Positions 37,492-46,076 of a stretch of DNA of 64,000 bases are shown piece after piece; within the stretch, counting starts at the first letter, position 1; every line of letters starts with the position of its first letter. The translations under genes and the position numbers were made by a program. Origin of the DNA: Novosphingobium sediminis (GTDB lineage Bacteria; Pseudomonadota; Alphaproteobacteria; Sphingomonadales; Sphingomonadaceae); assembly GCF_007991615.1 (NCBI RefSeq), contig NZ_BJYR01000010.1, positions 1 through 64,000 on the forward strand. The letters are read 5' to 3'. Below the pieces are notes generated by a model that had not been told where the DNA came from, searched no databases, and saw only the letters and a program-made list of their open reading frames with translations.

Positions 37492-38484
37492 ATGCGTGGG
37501 GCAGTCATCTCTGGGCTGGCTGCGATGGTCTGGCCAGACAGGCAACGGCGGGTCAACTTTACCAACCCGCTGAATGGCCGGCGCTGGCTGAGCCTGCTCG
37601 CCCCCGATCCGCGCCACGGCATCCGCTTTCACCCGAGCCTCGCGCTCGACCGGCGAGAGCTTGGCTTCAGCTTTCGCTCCAATGCGCTTGGCCTGCGCGG
37701 TCCTGCCGCGCCGGACGCGCCGCAAGTGCTGCTCGGCACCTCCTTCGCAATGGGGCTGTCGGTCGACAACGGCGACAACTGGTACGAACGGTTGCTCGAG
37801 CCAGGGCACTGGTTCAACGCAGCGATGCCGGTGGGTCCGCTCAACCAGATCCGCCTGCTGGAAGATGTCTACACCGGCAGCGGGGATGCGCTCCTCTATC
37901 TCTATCACCCCAATCTCTGGAAAACTGCGCAGGGCTATCTCGCGGCAGACCGGGAAGGGCGCGACATCTTCAGCGTGATGCGCTGGAAGGCTGACCGCGC
38001 CAGTACCTTGAAGCTCATCCCGCGCTGGCTCGCCAAGGAAGCCGCCAAAGTGAGTTCGGGCCTGTCGCATTACGCCAGGATCGATGGCGAGCCGTGGTAC
38101 TTCAACGCGGGCTACTGCCATCTCGACCTGGCGAAGAACAAGGCGCTGTTCGACACGGTCGCTGGCCATCTCGACCAACTTTTCGCGCGATTCAAAAAAG
38201 TTGTCGTGCTGCGCGTTCCTATCAAGGAAGAGCTTGCAGCCGACCGTGGGTTCTCGCCTAAGCTGACCGCACTGGGGCAGGGCTACGACTGCTTCTGGGA
38301 TGCTTTCCAGGCTCGTCTGGCCCCAAACGTCGAAGCGCATGTCCTCCCGCGCAGTGCTTTCGAGTTCTCCGATTTCCTGCCCTACGATACGCATTGGAGC
38401 GCGCGCGGCAACGCGACGTTCTGTCGCCTTGCGGCACCGCTGCTGCGCGGGGCTGGGCTCACCGGGATCATGGAGTGTGACTGA
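37492..38484 (+). CDS. SGNH/AlgX-like hydrolase or acyltransferase
   Basis: A 330-residue protein with a GTSFAMG motif near 82-88 (nucleophile Ser as in GDSL) and a C-terminal DTHWSARGN near 300. The DxxH-type block DTHW is characteristic of AlgX/AlgJ-class SGNH proteins that O-acetylate polysaccharides. No signal peptide is obvious, so it may be cytoplasmic or membrane-associated. The frame is open upstream to 37435; ATG 37492 avoids a long overlap. It overlaps the flippase gene by 8 bases. Confidence 0.68.
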   Translation: MRGAVISGLAAMVWPDRQRRVNFTNPLNGRRWLSLLAPDPRHGIRFHPSLALDRRELGFSFRSNALGLRGPAAPDAPQVLLGTSFAMGLSVDNGDNWYERLLEPGHWFNAAMPVGPLNQIRLLEDVYTGSGDALLYLYHPNLWKTAQGYLAADREGRDIFSVMRWKADRASTLKLIPRWLAKEAAKVSSGLSHYARIDGEPWYFNAGYCHLDLAKNKALFDTVAGHLDQLFARFKKVVVLRVPIKEELAADRGFSPKLTALGQGYDCFWDAFQARLAPNVEAHVLPRSAFEFSDFLPYDTHWSARGNATFCRLAAPLLRGAGLTGIMECD

Positions 38485-40045
38485 CCGGAGCGAGCCGGCT
38501 TCTGGCGCCGGCAAAGGGCTTGATGAGTCCGAGGCGAAAGGCCTCGTTCGCAACATGAGCTGGTCGACGCTTGGCACTGCCGCGCGCATTCTGATCGCAG
38601 GTGGCGCGCTTGCACTGGTGAGCCGTCAGGTCACTACCGCCGAGATGGGGCTCTACGGGATCGGCTGGGCTGGCGCATCGCTCGGCTATACGATCAGCTT
38701 GAACGGCGCAGCGCAATCGATCATCGCCGTGCCGAACATGGAGCGCGGTCATGTGGGGGCCGCACAGTTCCTGTCATTGCTGATCGGACTTATCACCGCG
38801 GCAATCCTGATCGCAGTGTCGCCGTTTGCGGCGCAGTTCTATCATTCCGCCGACGTGGGCCATGCCGTGTGGGTGGGGGCGCTGTTCGTGCCACTGATGT
38901 GCCTTGGCGCCGTAGACGTGGCACAGGCGCAGAAGGCGTTGCAGTTCTCCAAGCTCGCATTTGTGCAGACCGCCGCCGTGGTGCTCGCGGCAGTGACGTC
39001 GCTGGCCCTTGCCTATGCAGGTCAGGGCCTGATTGCACTGTTCGCGCTGCAGGGCCTGATCGGCTTCTACGTTTTCGTCGTTTCCCGCTTCGTGGGCCTG
39101 TCCATGGGGCTGCACCGCTTTGGCTGGCGGCATCTGACGGACATCTTGTCCGTGGGCTTGCACCTGTCGTTGGGGAGCCTGACGGGGGCGCTGTGGCTCA
39201 ACATGCCGCAGCTGCTTATCGGCACGGTCGCTACGGTGGATGTGGTGGGCCTCTACGTCTTCTGTTCGCGCATCGTGCAACTGGTCTTCACGCAGCTATC
39301 GGGGATGATCAACAACGTGATCTATCCCACGTTCGCGCGGTTGCGTAACGATCCGGCGCAAGTAGGCGCCAGCTTCCTGCAGACGGTGCGCTTCACTTAC
39401 TTCTGCCTCAATCTGCCCCTGCTGATGCTGGCCGCCGCGCCGACCGCCTTTCTGGTGGTCTATGGCGGGGCCAAGTGGGCATCGGGAAGTACCGTGCTGC
39501 TCTACTTGGCACTTGCGCAAATGGTCGTGGCGCTGGGTGCGAACGTGTTTCCCACCTTTTCCGCAATGGGGCGGCCGAGCGTCGCGTGGCGCTGGAACCT
39601 GTTCATCACGCTGGTCCAGGGCCTCGGCATCATAGTCGCCGCACCCTATGGCATTGTCGCTATCGTGCAGGCACTGGCACTCACTGCGTGGGTCATGCCG
39701 CTGGCGGTCTGGTGGCTTTCGAAGGTAACCCTGTTTCGGATGCGCGATTATGCGCGCAATATGGCGCCGATCGTGCTGGCGCTGGTGCCAGCCATCCTGG
39801 CCGGTCATCTGGTCGAAGCTGCACTGCGCTTGCCAGCGTTGATCGTATTGGCAGTCGCGGCCGCCACCGCCATGGTGATCTACGCAAGTTTTACGCTCCT
39901 GATGGATGCGAGCCTTCGGCGGAATTTGCTGGACATTGTCCGCAAGCGCCGCCTGCGCACTGGAGCGGTCAATCCGGCTCCGGAAGAGGCTGGCAACCGA
40001 TCAGGGGATCCGCTTTCCCGCGAGGGCGGGGAAGTCGCACAATGA
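38477..40045 (+). CDS. Polysaccharide flippase (Wzx/MATE-like oligosaccharide exporter)
   Basis: A protein of about 522 residues with 12-14 hydrophobic segments and the polysaccharide-synthesis transporter pattern: NMSWSTLGTAARILIAGGALALVS at the first helix, GLYVFCSRIVQLVFTQLSGMINNVIYPTFARLR in the middle. It would flip the lipid-linked repeat unit across the inner membrane. I chose GTG 38477 (overlap with the preceding stop); ATG 38555 is also possible. The C-terminus is a charged tail of about 30 residues. Confidence 0.85.
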   Translation: MTDRSEPASGAGKGLDESEAKGLVRNMSWSTLGTAARILIAGGALALVSRQVTTAEMGLYGIGWAGASLGYTISLNGAAQSIIAVPNMERGHVGAAQFLSLLIGLITAAILIAVSPFAAQFYHSADVGHAVWVGALFVPLMCLGAVDVAQAQKALQFSKLAFVQTAAVVLAAVTSLALAYAGQGLIALFALQGLIGFYVFVVSRFVGLSMGLHRFGWRHLTDILSVGLHLSLGSLTGALWLNMPQLLIGTVATVDVVGLYVFCSRIVQLVFTQLSGMINNVIYPTFARLRNDPAQVGASFLQTVRFTYFCLNLPLLMLAAAPTAFLVVYGGAKWASGSTVLLYLALAQMVVALGANVFPTFSAMGRPSVAWRWNLFITLVQGLGIIVAAPYGIVAIVQALALTAWVMPLAVWWLSKVTLFRMRDYARNMAPIVLALVPAILAGHLVEAALRLPALIVLAVAAATAMVIYASFTLLMDASLRRNLLDIVRKRRLRTGAVNPAPEEAGNRSGDPLSREGGEVAQ

Positions 40046-40061
40046 TCAAGGAGACCCGTCG

Positions 40062-40904
40062 ATGAATTTTGAGCAGATGCGCTTCATGGCCAGCTACTAT
40101 GCCAAGGCGCTGCCGATGATGAAGATCCTCGGCCCCCTCAACGGCCGGATCAATCCGTTCTACAAGCGCGATCGCGCACGGCGTTGGGAACAGTTGCGCA
40201 AGTCGCTGGCCGGGCACGACAACTGGCTGGTGGTCGGCAATGGTCCTTCGCTGCGGCTGGAGGATCTCGAGGCGCTCAGCGGCATTCCGGCCGTCGCCTC
40301 GAACAAGATCAATCTGCTCTACTCACGCACGACCTGGCGGCCGCGGCTCTATACGATCGGCGACTCCTTGTTGATGCACAAGCTGCCGGCCGAGCACTAC
40401 GAAGACTTCGATCAGGTTCTGCTACCCGATGCCTATCATTTCATGTGCCATGCGCGCCGCAAGTTGACCTGGCACTTCCTGCGCGATCACGCCGGTGCAG
40501 CCGCTTATGTCACGGGCAATGAACCGCTCGATCCCTCGACCGGCTTCTTCGCCGGGTACACGATCACCGTTCCCAATATCTTGCTGGCGATCTGGGCCGG
40601 CGCCAAACGCGTTTACGTGATCGGTGTAGATCACTCGTACAAGCGCGAGGCTGCCGCGATCGGCAAGCATTCCAGCCATGCGGGCGGCGCGGACCACTTC
40701 GATCCGAACTACCGCAAGCCCGGCGAAATCGTGAACACCGCGCCGATTGACGGCATGGAGCAGGGGTATCAGTATGCCAGGCAGATTGCGGACAAGCACG
40801 GGGTCGAAGTGATCAACATCTCGCGCAAAACCGCACTGACCGCGTTCAAGCTGGGTACGGTCGAGGAAGCGCTCGAAACGATCCGCACCGGCGAGGCGCG
40901 GTAG
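40062..40904 (+). CDS. MptE-like/DUF115 protein, possible CMP-sugar glycosyltransferase
   Basis: A 280-residue soluble protein. The motif WLVVGNGPSLRLEDLE near 55-70 and AKRVYVIGVDHSY near 184-197 place it in the 6-hydroxymethylpterin diphosphokinase MptE-like family. That domain is related in fold to flagellin Maf glycosyltransferases and GT42 sialyltransferases, which also start with a GNGPSL-type loop that binds CMP. Given the cytidylyltransferase five genes upstream, a role as the transferase using its CMP-sugar is plausible; this is inference. Confidence 0.65.
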   Translation: MNFEQMRFMASYYAKALPMMKILGPLNGRINPFYKRDRARRWEQLRKSLAGHDNWLVVGNGPSLRLEDLEALSGIPAVASNKINLLYSRTTWRPRLYTIGDSLLMHKLPAEHYEDFDQVLLPDAYHFMCHARRKLTWHFLRDHAGAAAYVTGNEPLDPSTGFFAGYTITVPNILLAIWAGAKRVYVIGVDHSYKREAAAIGKHSSHAGGADHFDPNYRKPGEIVNTAPIDGMEQGYQYARQIADKHGVEVINISRKTALTAFKLGTVEEALETIRTGEAR

Positions 40905-40940
40905 TCAGCTCACGGGGGCTCAACAAGCGAGGTCAATTGC

Positions 40941-42290
40941 ATGAATGCGCAAACGCTGCGGATGCCGGTGCGGAACGCGCAAATGGCGCGTGCGGGGACA
41001 CACTACAGGCCTGACCCCATGACGCTTTGGGTCCTCGCGATCATGGCGGTCTTCACGATTTCGACGCCTGCGGTTGAGGTGCTCGGGCTGCCGCGTATCA
41101 CCGTGGTCTCGGCGGGTTTCACGCTCTACATGCTCTTCCGGATTCGGGGTCGTTTGAACCCCGATCTCATGTGTTTTGTGTTCGCCTATGTGGCGGCCTT
41201 CGTGCCATCGACCATTGCGGCATCTTTCGCAGGTGATGTGCGCATAGTTTCAGTTGCTCAAGGAGTGGTTGGGCTGGTTACGTTAATGGTGATCGGCACC
41301 TATTTTTTAAATTGGTTGAGATTTACTCCACAAAAGAAGATTGCATTTCAGTTTCGGTTGCTGGTGCGGTTTTTCCTCGCACTCACGATTATTGAAATCG
41401 CTTTCTTTCAGTATTTTGTCAATATTCGTACGTACTTATACCGAAATTCCGATGCCCTAGCCGACGTCGGCTCGCTCTTGTCGCGCGAACTGACCGTCTA
41501 TGGTGGACGTCCGTCGGGTTTGTTTTCCGAACCATCGCACTTTGCACGGTATATCGGTCTGATGATGATCGCCTATATCAGCGCGACGAAACGTTCTGTC
41601 CCCTCGCTCTGGGCATCAGGCGCATTTATGCTTGCGACACGATCAGTGTCGTTCTTCTTCGCCATCCCCGCGATGTTCATCGAAGCGCGCCAGGCAGCGT
41701 TAGCCGATACTGCAGCCGGAACGGGCAAAAGACGGAAATCTCCGATCCCCCTCCGGATCGTGGGTGTGGGGATTGTCGCCTCGCTGGCGTTGGCGGGGAT
41801 CTACTATACTCAGTCAGATCGCATCAATGCCGCGCTCGGAACGGGGAGCAATTCTGCGGTAACCGGCGATAACAGTCTCAATGAGCGTATCGTGTTGCCG
41901 GCTGGCTATTTCGTGGATGGACCCAAGTCGCTGTTGATCGGCCTTGGCCCCACCCCTCAGGACGAGATGCAGGAATACACGCTTTTCGCGACGCGCTCGG
42001 CTTATCATTCGAGGCTCAGTTCTGACTACAAATCGGCTGTTTCGGCGACGATCTTCACGCTTGGTGGTATGGGTTACACGGGCATTGCCATCATGCTCGT
42101 CATCATGTTTCAGTTGCGGGGGAGGTTTGGGGTCGGATTGGTCTTTGCCTATTTCATCTCAAACACGTTCAGTTCTGGCTACCATTCGGCAACATCGCTT
42201 GTGCCAAGTGGCCTGTTGTTATCGATCTTGATTTTTCAGAAAGGCAACGTTGCGGTTCGGCGCCGCATGCCTAGGCAGGCGGTCCGATGA
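40941..42290 (+). CDS. Wzy-like membrane polymerase, unassigned
   Basis: A 449-residue integral membrane protein with about 10-12 predicted helices. A periplasmic loop holds GRPSGLFSEPSHFARYIGLMM near 190-210, a motif type seen in O-antigen polymerases of the Wzy/EpsG class. A second long loop (about 290-350) contains SNSAVTGDNSLNERIVL. It probably polymerises repeat units in the periplasm. Base composition shifts towards AT from about 41,280 on, the start of the likely transferred block. The stop overlaps the next start. Confidence 0.7.
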   Translation: MNAQTLRMPVRNAQMARAGTHYRPDPMTLWVLAIMAVFTISTPAVEVLGLPRITVVSAGFTLYMLFRIRGRLNPDLMCFVFAYVAAFVPSTIAASFAGDVRIVSVAQGVVGLVTLMVIGTYFLNWLRFTPQKKIAFQFRLLVRFFLALTIIEIAFFQYFVNIRTYLYRNSDALADVGSLLSRELTVYGGRPSGLFSEPSHFARYIGLMMIAYISATKRSVPSLWASGAFMLATRSVSFFFAIPAMFIEARQAALADTAAGTGKRRKSPIPLRIVGVGIVASLALAGIYYTQSDRINAALGTGSNSAVTGDNSLNERIVLPAGYFVDGPKSLLIGLGPTPQDEMQEYTLFATRSAYHSRLSSDYKSAVSATIFTLGGMGYTGIAIMLVIMFQLRGRFGVGLVFAYFISNTFSSGYHSATSLVPSGLLLSILIFQKGNVAVRRRMPRQAVR

Positions 42291-43444
42291 TTCCGGTTCA
42301 TTTGATCCAGCAAGCGGCGCACTGGTTCTCCGAAAAACTGGAAACTGAAGCACAACCAACTCCAATCTCTGGCCTGCCATCAGCGCACCTTGATTTGCTG
42401 AGAGGCCTTGCTGCTGTTGCGGTTCTCTTTGGTCATTGGCGGCCTTTCTGGTGGCCTCACTATGCCAATGGCGACATTGGCGTGCTGGGGCGGCTGGGAT
42501 ATTTTGTAACTGGATTTCCGCATGAGGCGGTGATCATGTTTTTTGTGCTCTCAGGCTTCCTCGTCGGTGGGAGCGTATTCCGTTCCGCAAGCTCCTGGAG
42601 CTGGAAAAAGTATTTGATTGTACGCTTGAGCCGCCTTCTTACAGTTTTACTTCCAGCTCTACTAATCGGTGCGATATTTGATATCATTGGAATTTATGTG
42701 ATAAAATCTCCAATATATCATGGGCAGTCGGTTTCTATATACTGGGAGGTGGGGCAGCGCTTGGGTTTTGGAACACTAGCCTGCAATATATTGTTCTTGC
42801 AGACTATCGCTTGTGAACCATTTGGATCAAATGGCGCTCTATGGTCGCTCGCAAATGAATTTTGGTACTATATTATGTTCCCGATGATTGTATTGTCTTT
42901 ATCCAATAAATCATCAGTCCAACTTAGGTTAATGTATATATTTATTGTCGTAATACTGTTATTTATTGTTGGCGAGAGTATATCGATCCTATTTTTGGTT
43001 TGGATTATGGGCGCGCTTATTTATATTTTGCCCGATATTCATTGTTCCTCATCAAAGACCGTGGCTATCCAGATTTTTTCATTAGGTATAGCTCTTTCAT
43101 GCGCGCTTATGAGCCGCTTCATGAAAAATACTCCGTCTGATATTTTGTTTGGTGTAGCTTTTACGTTTTTTGTTTGGAGTCTTTGTCAGTACAAGGCTCA
43201 AGCACCGAAATTTTATCAAGAGATATCATCAAGGCTATCTTCATTTTCGTATACGATGTATTTGTTTCATCTTCCGGTGCTTGCGTTCATCGCTGCGATT
43301 TTGACGGAATACACCTCATTTGGGGCTTCCGTCAGTGGACTACTGTCCCTGTTTGCTGTGATCATTTTTTGTTTGCTGGCCTATCGATCATTTGAGGCTC
43401 AAACGCCTCTGGTCAGGCGAACTCTTTTCAACGTGTTTCGGTGA
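42287..43444 (+). CDS. Acyltransferase 3 family membrane protein
   Basis: A 385-residue protein with about 10 transmembrane segments. The acyltransferase-3 start reads HLDLLRGLAAVAVLFGHW (R-x-x-x and catalytic His), then FFVLSGFLVGG and SLANEFWYYIMFPM near 185. It would O-acetylate or otherwise acylate the polysaccharide across the inner membrane. The gene is strikingly AT-rich with many ATA, TTA and AAT codons, unlike all neighbours, a sign of horizontal transfer. Confidence 0.88.
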   Translation: MIPVHLIQQAAHWFSEKLETEAQPTPISGLPSAHLDLLRGLAAVAVLFGHWRPFWWPHYANGDIGVLGRLGYFVTGFPHEAVIMFFVLSGFLVGGSVFRSASSWSWKKYLIVRLSRLLTVLLPALLIGAIFDIIGIYVIKSPIYHGQSVSIYWEVGQRLGFGTLACNILFLQTIACEPFGSNGALWSLANEFWYYIMFPMIVLSLSNKSSVQLRLMYIFIVVILLFIVGESISILFLVWIMGALIYILPDIHCSSSKTVAIQIFSLGIALSCALMSRFMKNTPSDILFGVAFTFFVWSLCQYKAQAPKFYQEISSRLSSFSYTMYLFHLPVLAFIAAILTEYTSFGASVSGLLSLFAVIIFCLLAYRSFEAQTPLVRRTLFNVFR

Positions 43445-43550
43445 ACCGCGCTAGACTTACAACCGTATGAGCTTGTCTCGAAGCTTAAATAGTTGAGTCA
43501 TCAAGAGCGGCGAGCTGAGGTGTCCGGTCTGGGCAATCAAGGGAACGAGA

Positions 43551-44615
43551 ATGAAGCCATCTCAGTCTCAATATCGACCGCAACTGGACGGCCTTCGTGC
43601 CATCTGTATCATTTTCACTGTTATTCACCATCTGCCCGGCTCACCGGGTTGGATCAACGGTCGTATGGGAGTCGATATGTTCTTCGCCCTGAGCGGGTGG
43701 CTGATCACATCGCTCCTGCTCGAGGAGGTGGCCAAGGACGGCAGTGCCAATTTAGGGGCGTTCTACATTCGACGTGTGACGCGAATAGCTCCGATGTATT
43801 ATGTCACAATGGTGCTTTATATCATTCTTTCGCTGGCCCAGTTGATCGTCAAAAAGGACGGTGAGAACTGGCATCAGATGCTGAATGCCTTGCCGTGGAT
43901 TGCGACATTTAACAGCGAATACAGAACGGTTGGTGCCGGTGATATCTTTGGGCATGCATGGACACTTGGCGTTGAAGAGAAATTCTATGTCATTTGGCCA
44001 ATAATTTTCGTCGTTTTCAGAGCGAAGACGGTATCAGCTTTCATATTGTCGTGCGCTGTTGCGTTCTTCCTGACATATCTGGCTGGCTTTGATCCTGGGC
44101 CGATCCGGGGTTACCTCGGGCTCGGCTTTGGAGCCGCATTAGCAATCCTTGCTGCCCAACGGCACGCCGTGATCTCTCTGCTGCGCAGGCCAGTCGTCGC
44201 TGTCGTCAGCGTGGTTTGCATAGCCGGGTTTCACGCCGCATCCATCGTTCACCCCGCTACCGCGTGGCACGTCCTGACCTCATTCAGCACAGCATTTCTC
44301 GTTGCCTGCCTATGGTATTGCGACAGTTCCTGGGTTGCCCGCGGCCTGTCATGGGCGCCGATGGCGTTTGTCGGGAGACTGACTTTTGGCATCTACCTGT
44401 TGCACGTTTTGGTCATGAACGTGCTGTTGAAGGGCGGCATGGCAAAGTTTGGCCAGTCGCTCGATTGGCCGATCGCATTCATAGTCGTATACGGAGCGTC
44501 GATCCCGGTTGCTTACGCCTTCTATCGGGTCGTCGAGCGGCCTTGCATCAATTTCGGTCGGAGACTCGCCTTGACACGGTTCGCGCGGGCGGAGGGTGCC
44601 GGTTCCCCGGGCTGA
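43551..44615 (+). CDS. OafA/YrhL-type membrane acyltransferase
   Basis: A 354-residue acyltransferase-3 protein. It opens YRPQLDGLRAICIIFTVIHHL, followed by GRMGVDMFFALSGWLITSLLLEE and HAWTLGVEEKFYVIWPI near 140. It has 10 or so membrane helices and no C-terminal SGNH domain. It probably modifies a sugar residue with an acetyl or related group. Its GC content is intermediate between the previous gene and the locus. It is the last gene of the plus-strand half. Confidence 0.88.
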   Translation: MKPSQSQYRPQLDGLRAICIIFTVIHHLPGSPGWINGRMGVDMFFALSGWLITSLLLEEVAKDGSANLGAFYIRRVTRIAPMYYVTMVLYIILSLAQLIVKKDGENWHQMLNALPWIATFNSEYRTVGAGDIFGHAWTLGVEEKFYVIWPIIFVVFRAKTVSAFILSCAVAFFLTYLAGFDPGPIRGYLGLGFGAALAILAAQRHAVISLLRRPVVAVVSVVCIAGFHAASIVHPATAWHVLTSFSTAFLVACLWYCDSSWVARGLSWAPMAFVGRLTFGIYLLHVLVMNVLLKGGMAKFGQSLDWPIAFIVVYGASIPVAYAFYRVVERPCINFGRRLALTRFARAEGAGSPG

Positions 44616-44668
44616 CGGTGTCAGTGCAGGTTGGTATAAAAGGGGGCAGGGCCGGTTTTTGTAGAGCT

Positions 44669-45550
44669 TCAGCCCGCCTTGGCCGCCTTCGCTGCATCGT
44701 ATTCGTGGATCAGTTCCACGGTGTTGACGATGTTTGCGCGGCTCGAGGCGCCGAACAGGATCGATTCGACATAGGGCTCGTTCACTACCCATTCGATCGC
44801 CTCACGCGGGCGGATGCCACCCGAAGCCAGCACCGACATCGCGATCACGCGGGCGGGGTAAGCAGTGGTTGCTGCGCGGTAGCCCTCGATCCCGCCCGAC
44901 ATGCGGAAGGCGATCTTGTTCACGTTGGCGCAGACGATCGGATTCTCGATTCCTGCCTCGTGCAGCATCGGCAGCAGCTTGGGCAGGTTCATGGTGATGA
45001 AGCCGGCTTCGGCGTTATAGCGCTTCTTGCAGTGCTCGGAGAAGATGCGGAAAGCATCGACCACGCCGAGGCCCTGAACGAGATCGGTCACGACGTTCTG
45101 AAGGAAGATCACCGGCGTCGAAAGGCCCCGGAACATCTTCATCTCGGCGTCGACCAGCAGGGTCATCATGCCTTCGATATCGCGGTTGAGCACGGCCATG
45201 CCGCCGCGCATCATCGCGTCGACAATGCCCTCCTTGGGCAGGAACTTGCGCAGCGCGTCGAAGTAGCCAAGCTCGGTTACCGCATTCGCATACTTGTGCG
45301 CGTAGGGCATGCCCGGATAGAACGTGAAGCCATCCCAAGCGGCAGGATCGGCGCGGACGCGGTCGGCGATCTTCTCGATCGTGTCGTGCGTCGTGCACAT
45401 GAAGCCGCCTGCGCCGGCATGAAGCGCATGCTGCAGAACCTCGACAATGTTATCGATGTCCTGAAAGCGCATGGCCTGCTGCCGCGCCTTCTCCTCCGAC
45501 ATGTGGTTGATGCCGAAGAACTGGTTATCACCAAACAGAATGCGTTCCAT
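44669..45550 (-). CDS. Conserved unknown protein, TIM-barrel/aldo-keto-like
   Basis: A 293-residue soluble protein I do not recognise as a characterised family. It opens MERILFGDNQFFGINHMSE. A periodic pattern of short hydrophobic strands (GGFMCTTHD, VIFLQNVVTD, AGFITMNLPKL, PIVCANVNKIAFR, VIAMSVLASGGI) resembles a beta/alpha barrel. The end (SILFGASSRANIVNTVELI) resembles the last strands of aldo-keto reductases. It lies 10 bases after pssE as the last gene of the Gfo/Idh-pssD-pssE operon, so a role in making a sugar precursor is plausible. Confidence 0.6.
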   Translation of the reverse strand: MERILFGDNQFFGINHMSEEKARQQAMRFQDIDNIVEVLQHALHAGAGGFMCTTHDTIEKIADRVRADPAAWDGFTFYPGMPYAHKYANAVTELGYFDALRKFLPKEGIVDAMMRGGMAVLNRDIEGMMTLLVDAEMKMFRGLSTPVIFLQNVVTDLVQGLGVVDAFRIFSEHCKKRYNAEAGFITMNLPKLLPMLHEAGIENPIVCANVNKIAFRMSGGIEGYRAATTAYPARVIAMSVLASGGIRPREAIEWVVNEPYVESILFGASSRANIVNTVELIHEYDAAKAAKAG

Positions 45551-45560
45551 CTCTGGGTCC

Positions 45561-46076
45561 TCAGGAGGGGGCGCGGACGCTGGCCAGGAAGCCTCGCACC
45601 CCAGAAAGCAGTTCGGGCGAAGCCTGATCCGAAATGGCCGTGTCCATTCCGAGCGGGTTGGCGAGCAGGCCGGTCATCTCGCGGTGCATGTCCTCCACCG
45701 AATCGACCACGCGCAGCCCGGACAGATGTCCGAAGCGCTCGACGGTGTGGATCTGGTGGTCGGTCGTATGCTCGCCCCACTCCTGGTGGCGCGGCAACAT
45801 CAGGGTCTGCTTGCGCTCTTCAAGGGCCTGCAGGATCGAGCCCATGCCTGCATGCGCAACGAAAAGATCGCATGTGCGCAGCCGCTCGCGGTACTCGGTC
45901 ATCGGCATCATGCGCGTGAATGGCGCGTGGCGCGGCTCGTATTCGGTTCCGCCGATCTGGATGTAGACCGCCTCGTCCGGATTATCCCGCGCCCATTCAT
46001 CCACGCCGCGGACAAATCGCTCAAACGGCAGCATCGAACCGACCGAGGCGAAGATCACAGCACTGCTCCCCAACAC
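45561..46076 (-). CDS. pssE: PssE-like glycosyltransferase subunit (Alg13-type)
   Basis: A 171-residue GT28 C-terminal-like half. It starts VIFASVGSMLPFERFV, and the nucleotide-sugar-binding segment is VAHAGMGSILQALEERKQTLMLPRHQEWGEH near 75-105. With its PssD/Alg14-type partner it forms a two-subunit transferase; in Rhizobium PssD/PssE adds glucuronic acid. UDP-glucuronate would come from Ugd in this same locus. The start overlaps pssD by 22 bases. Confidence 0.85.
   Translation of the reverse strand: MLGSSAVIFASVGSMLPFERFVRGVDEWARDNPDEAVYIQIGGTEYEPRHAPFTRMMPMTEYRERLRTCDLFVAHAGMGSILQALEERKQTLMLPRHQEWGEHTTDHQIHTVERFGHLSGLRVVDSVEDMHREMTGLLANPLGMDTAISDQASPELLSGVRGFLASVRAPS

Noticed and set aside
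44616..44668. Bidirectional terminator between convergent genes
   Set aside because: A T-run is present (near 44,656), but I cannot find a convincing stem before it.
44216..45919. 567-codon plus-strand frame
   Set aside because: It crosses the end of an acyltransferase in another frame and the complement of two other genes; no family resemblance.
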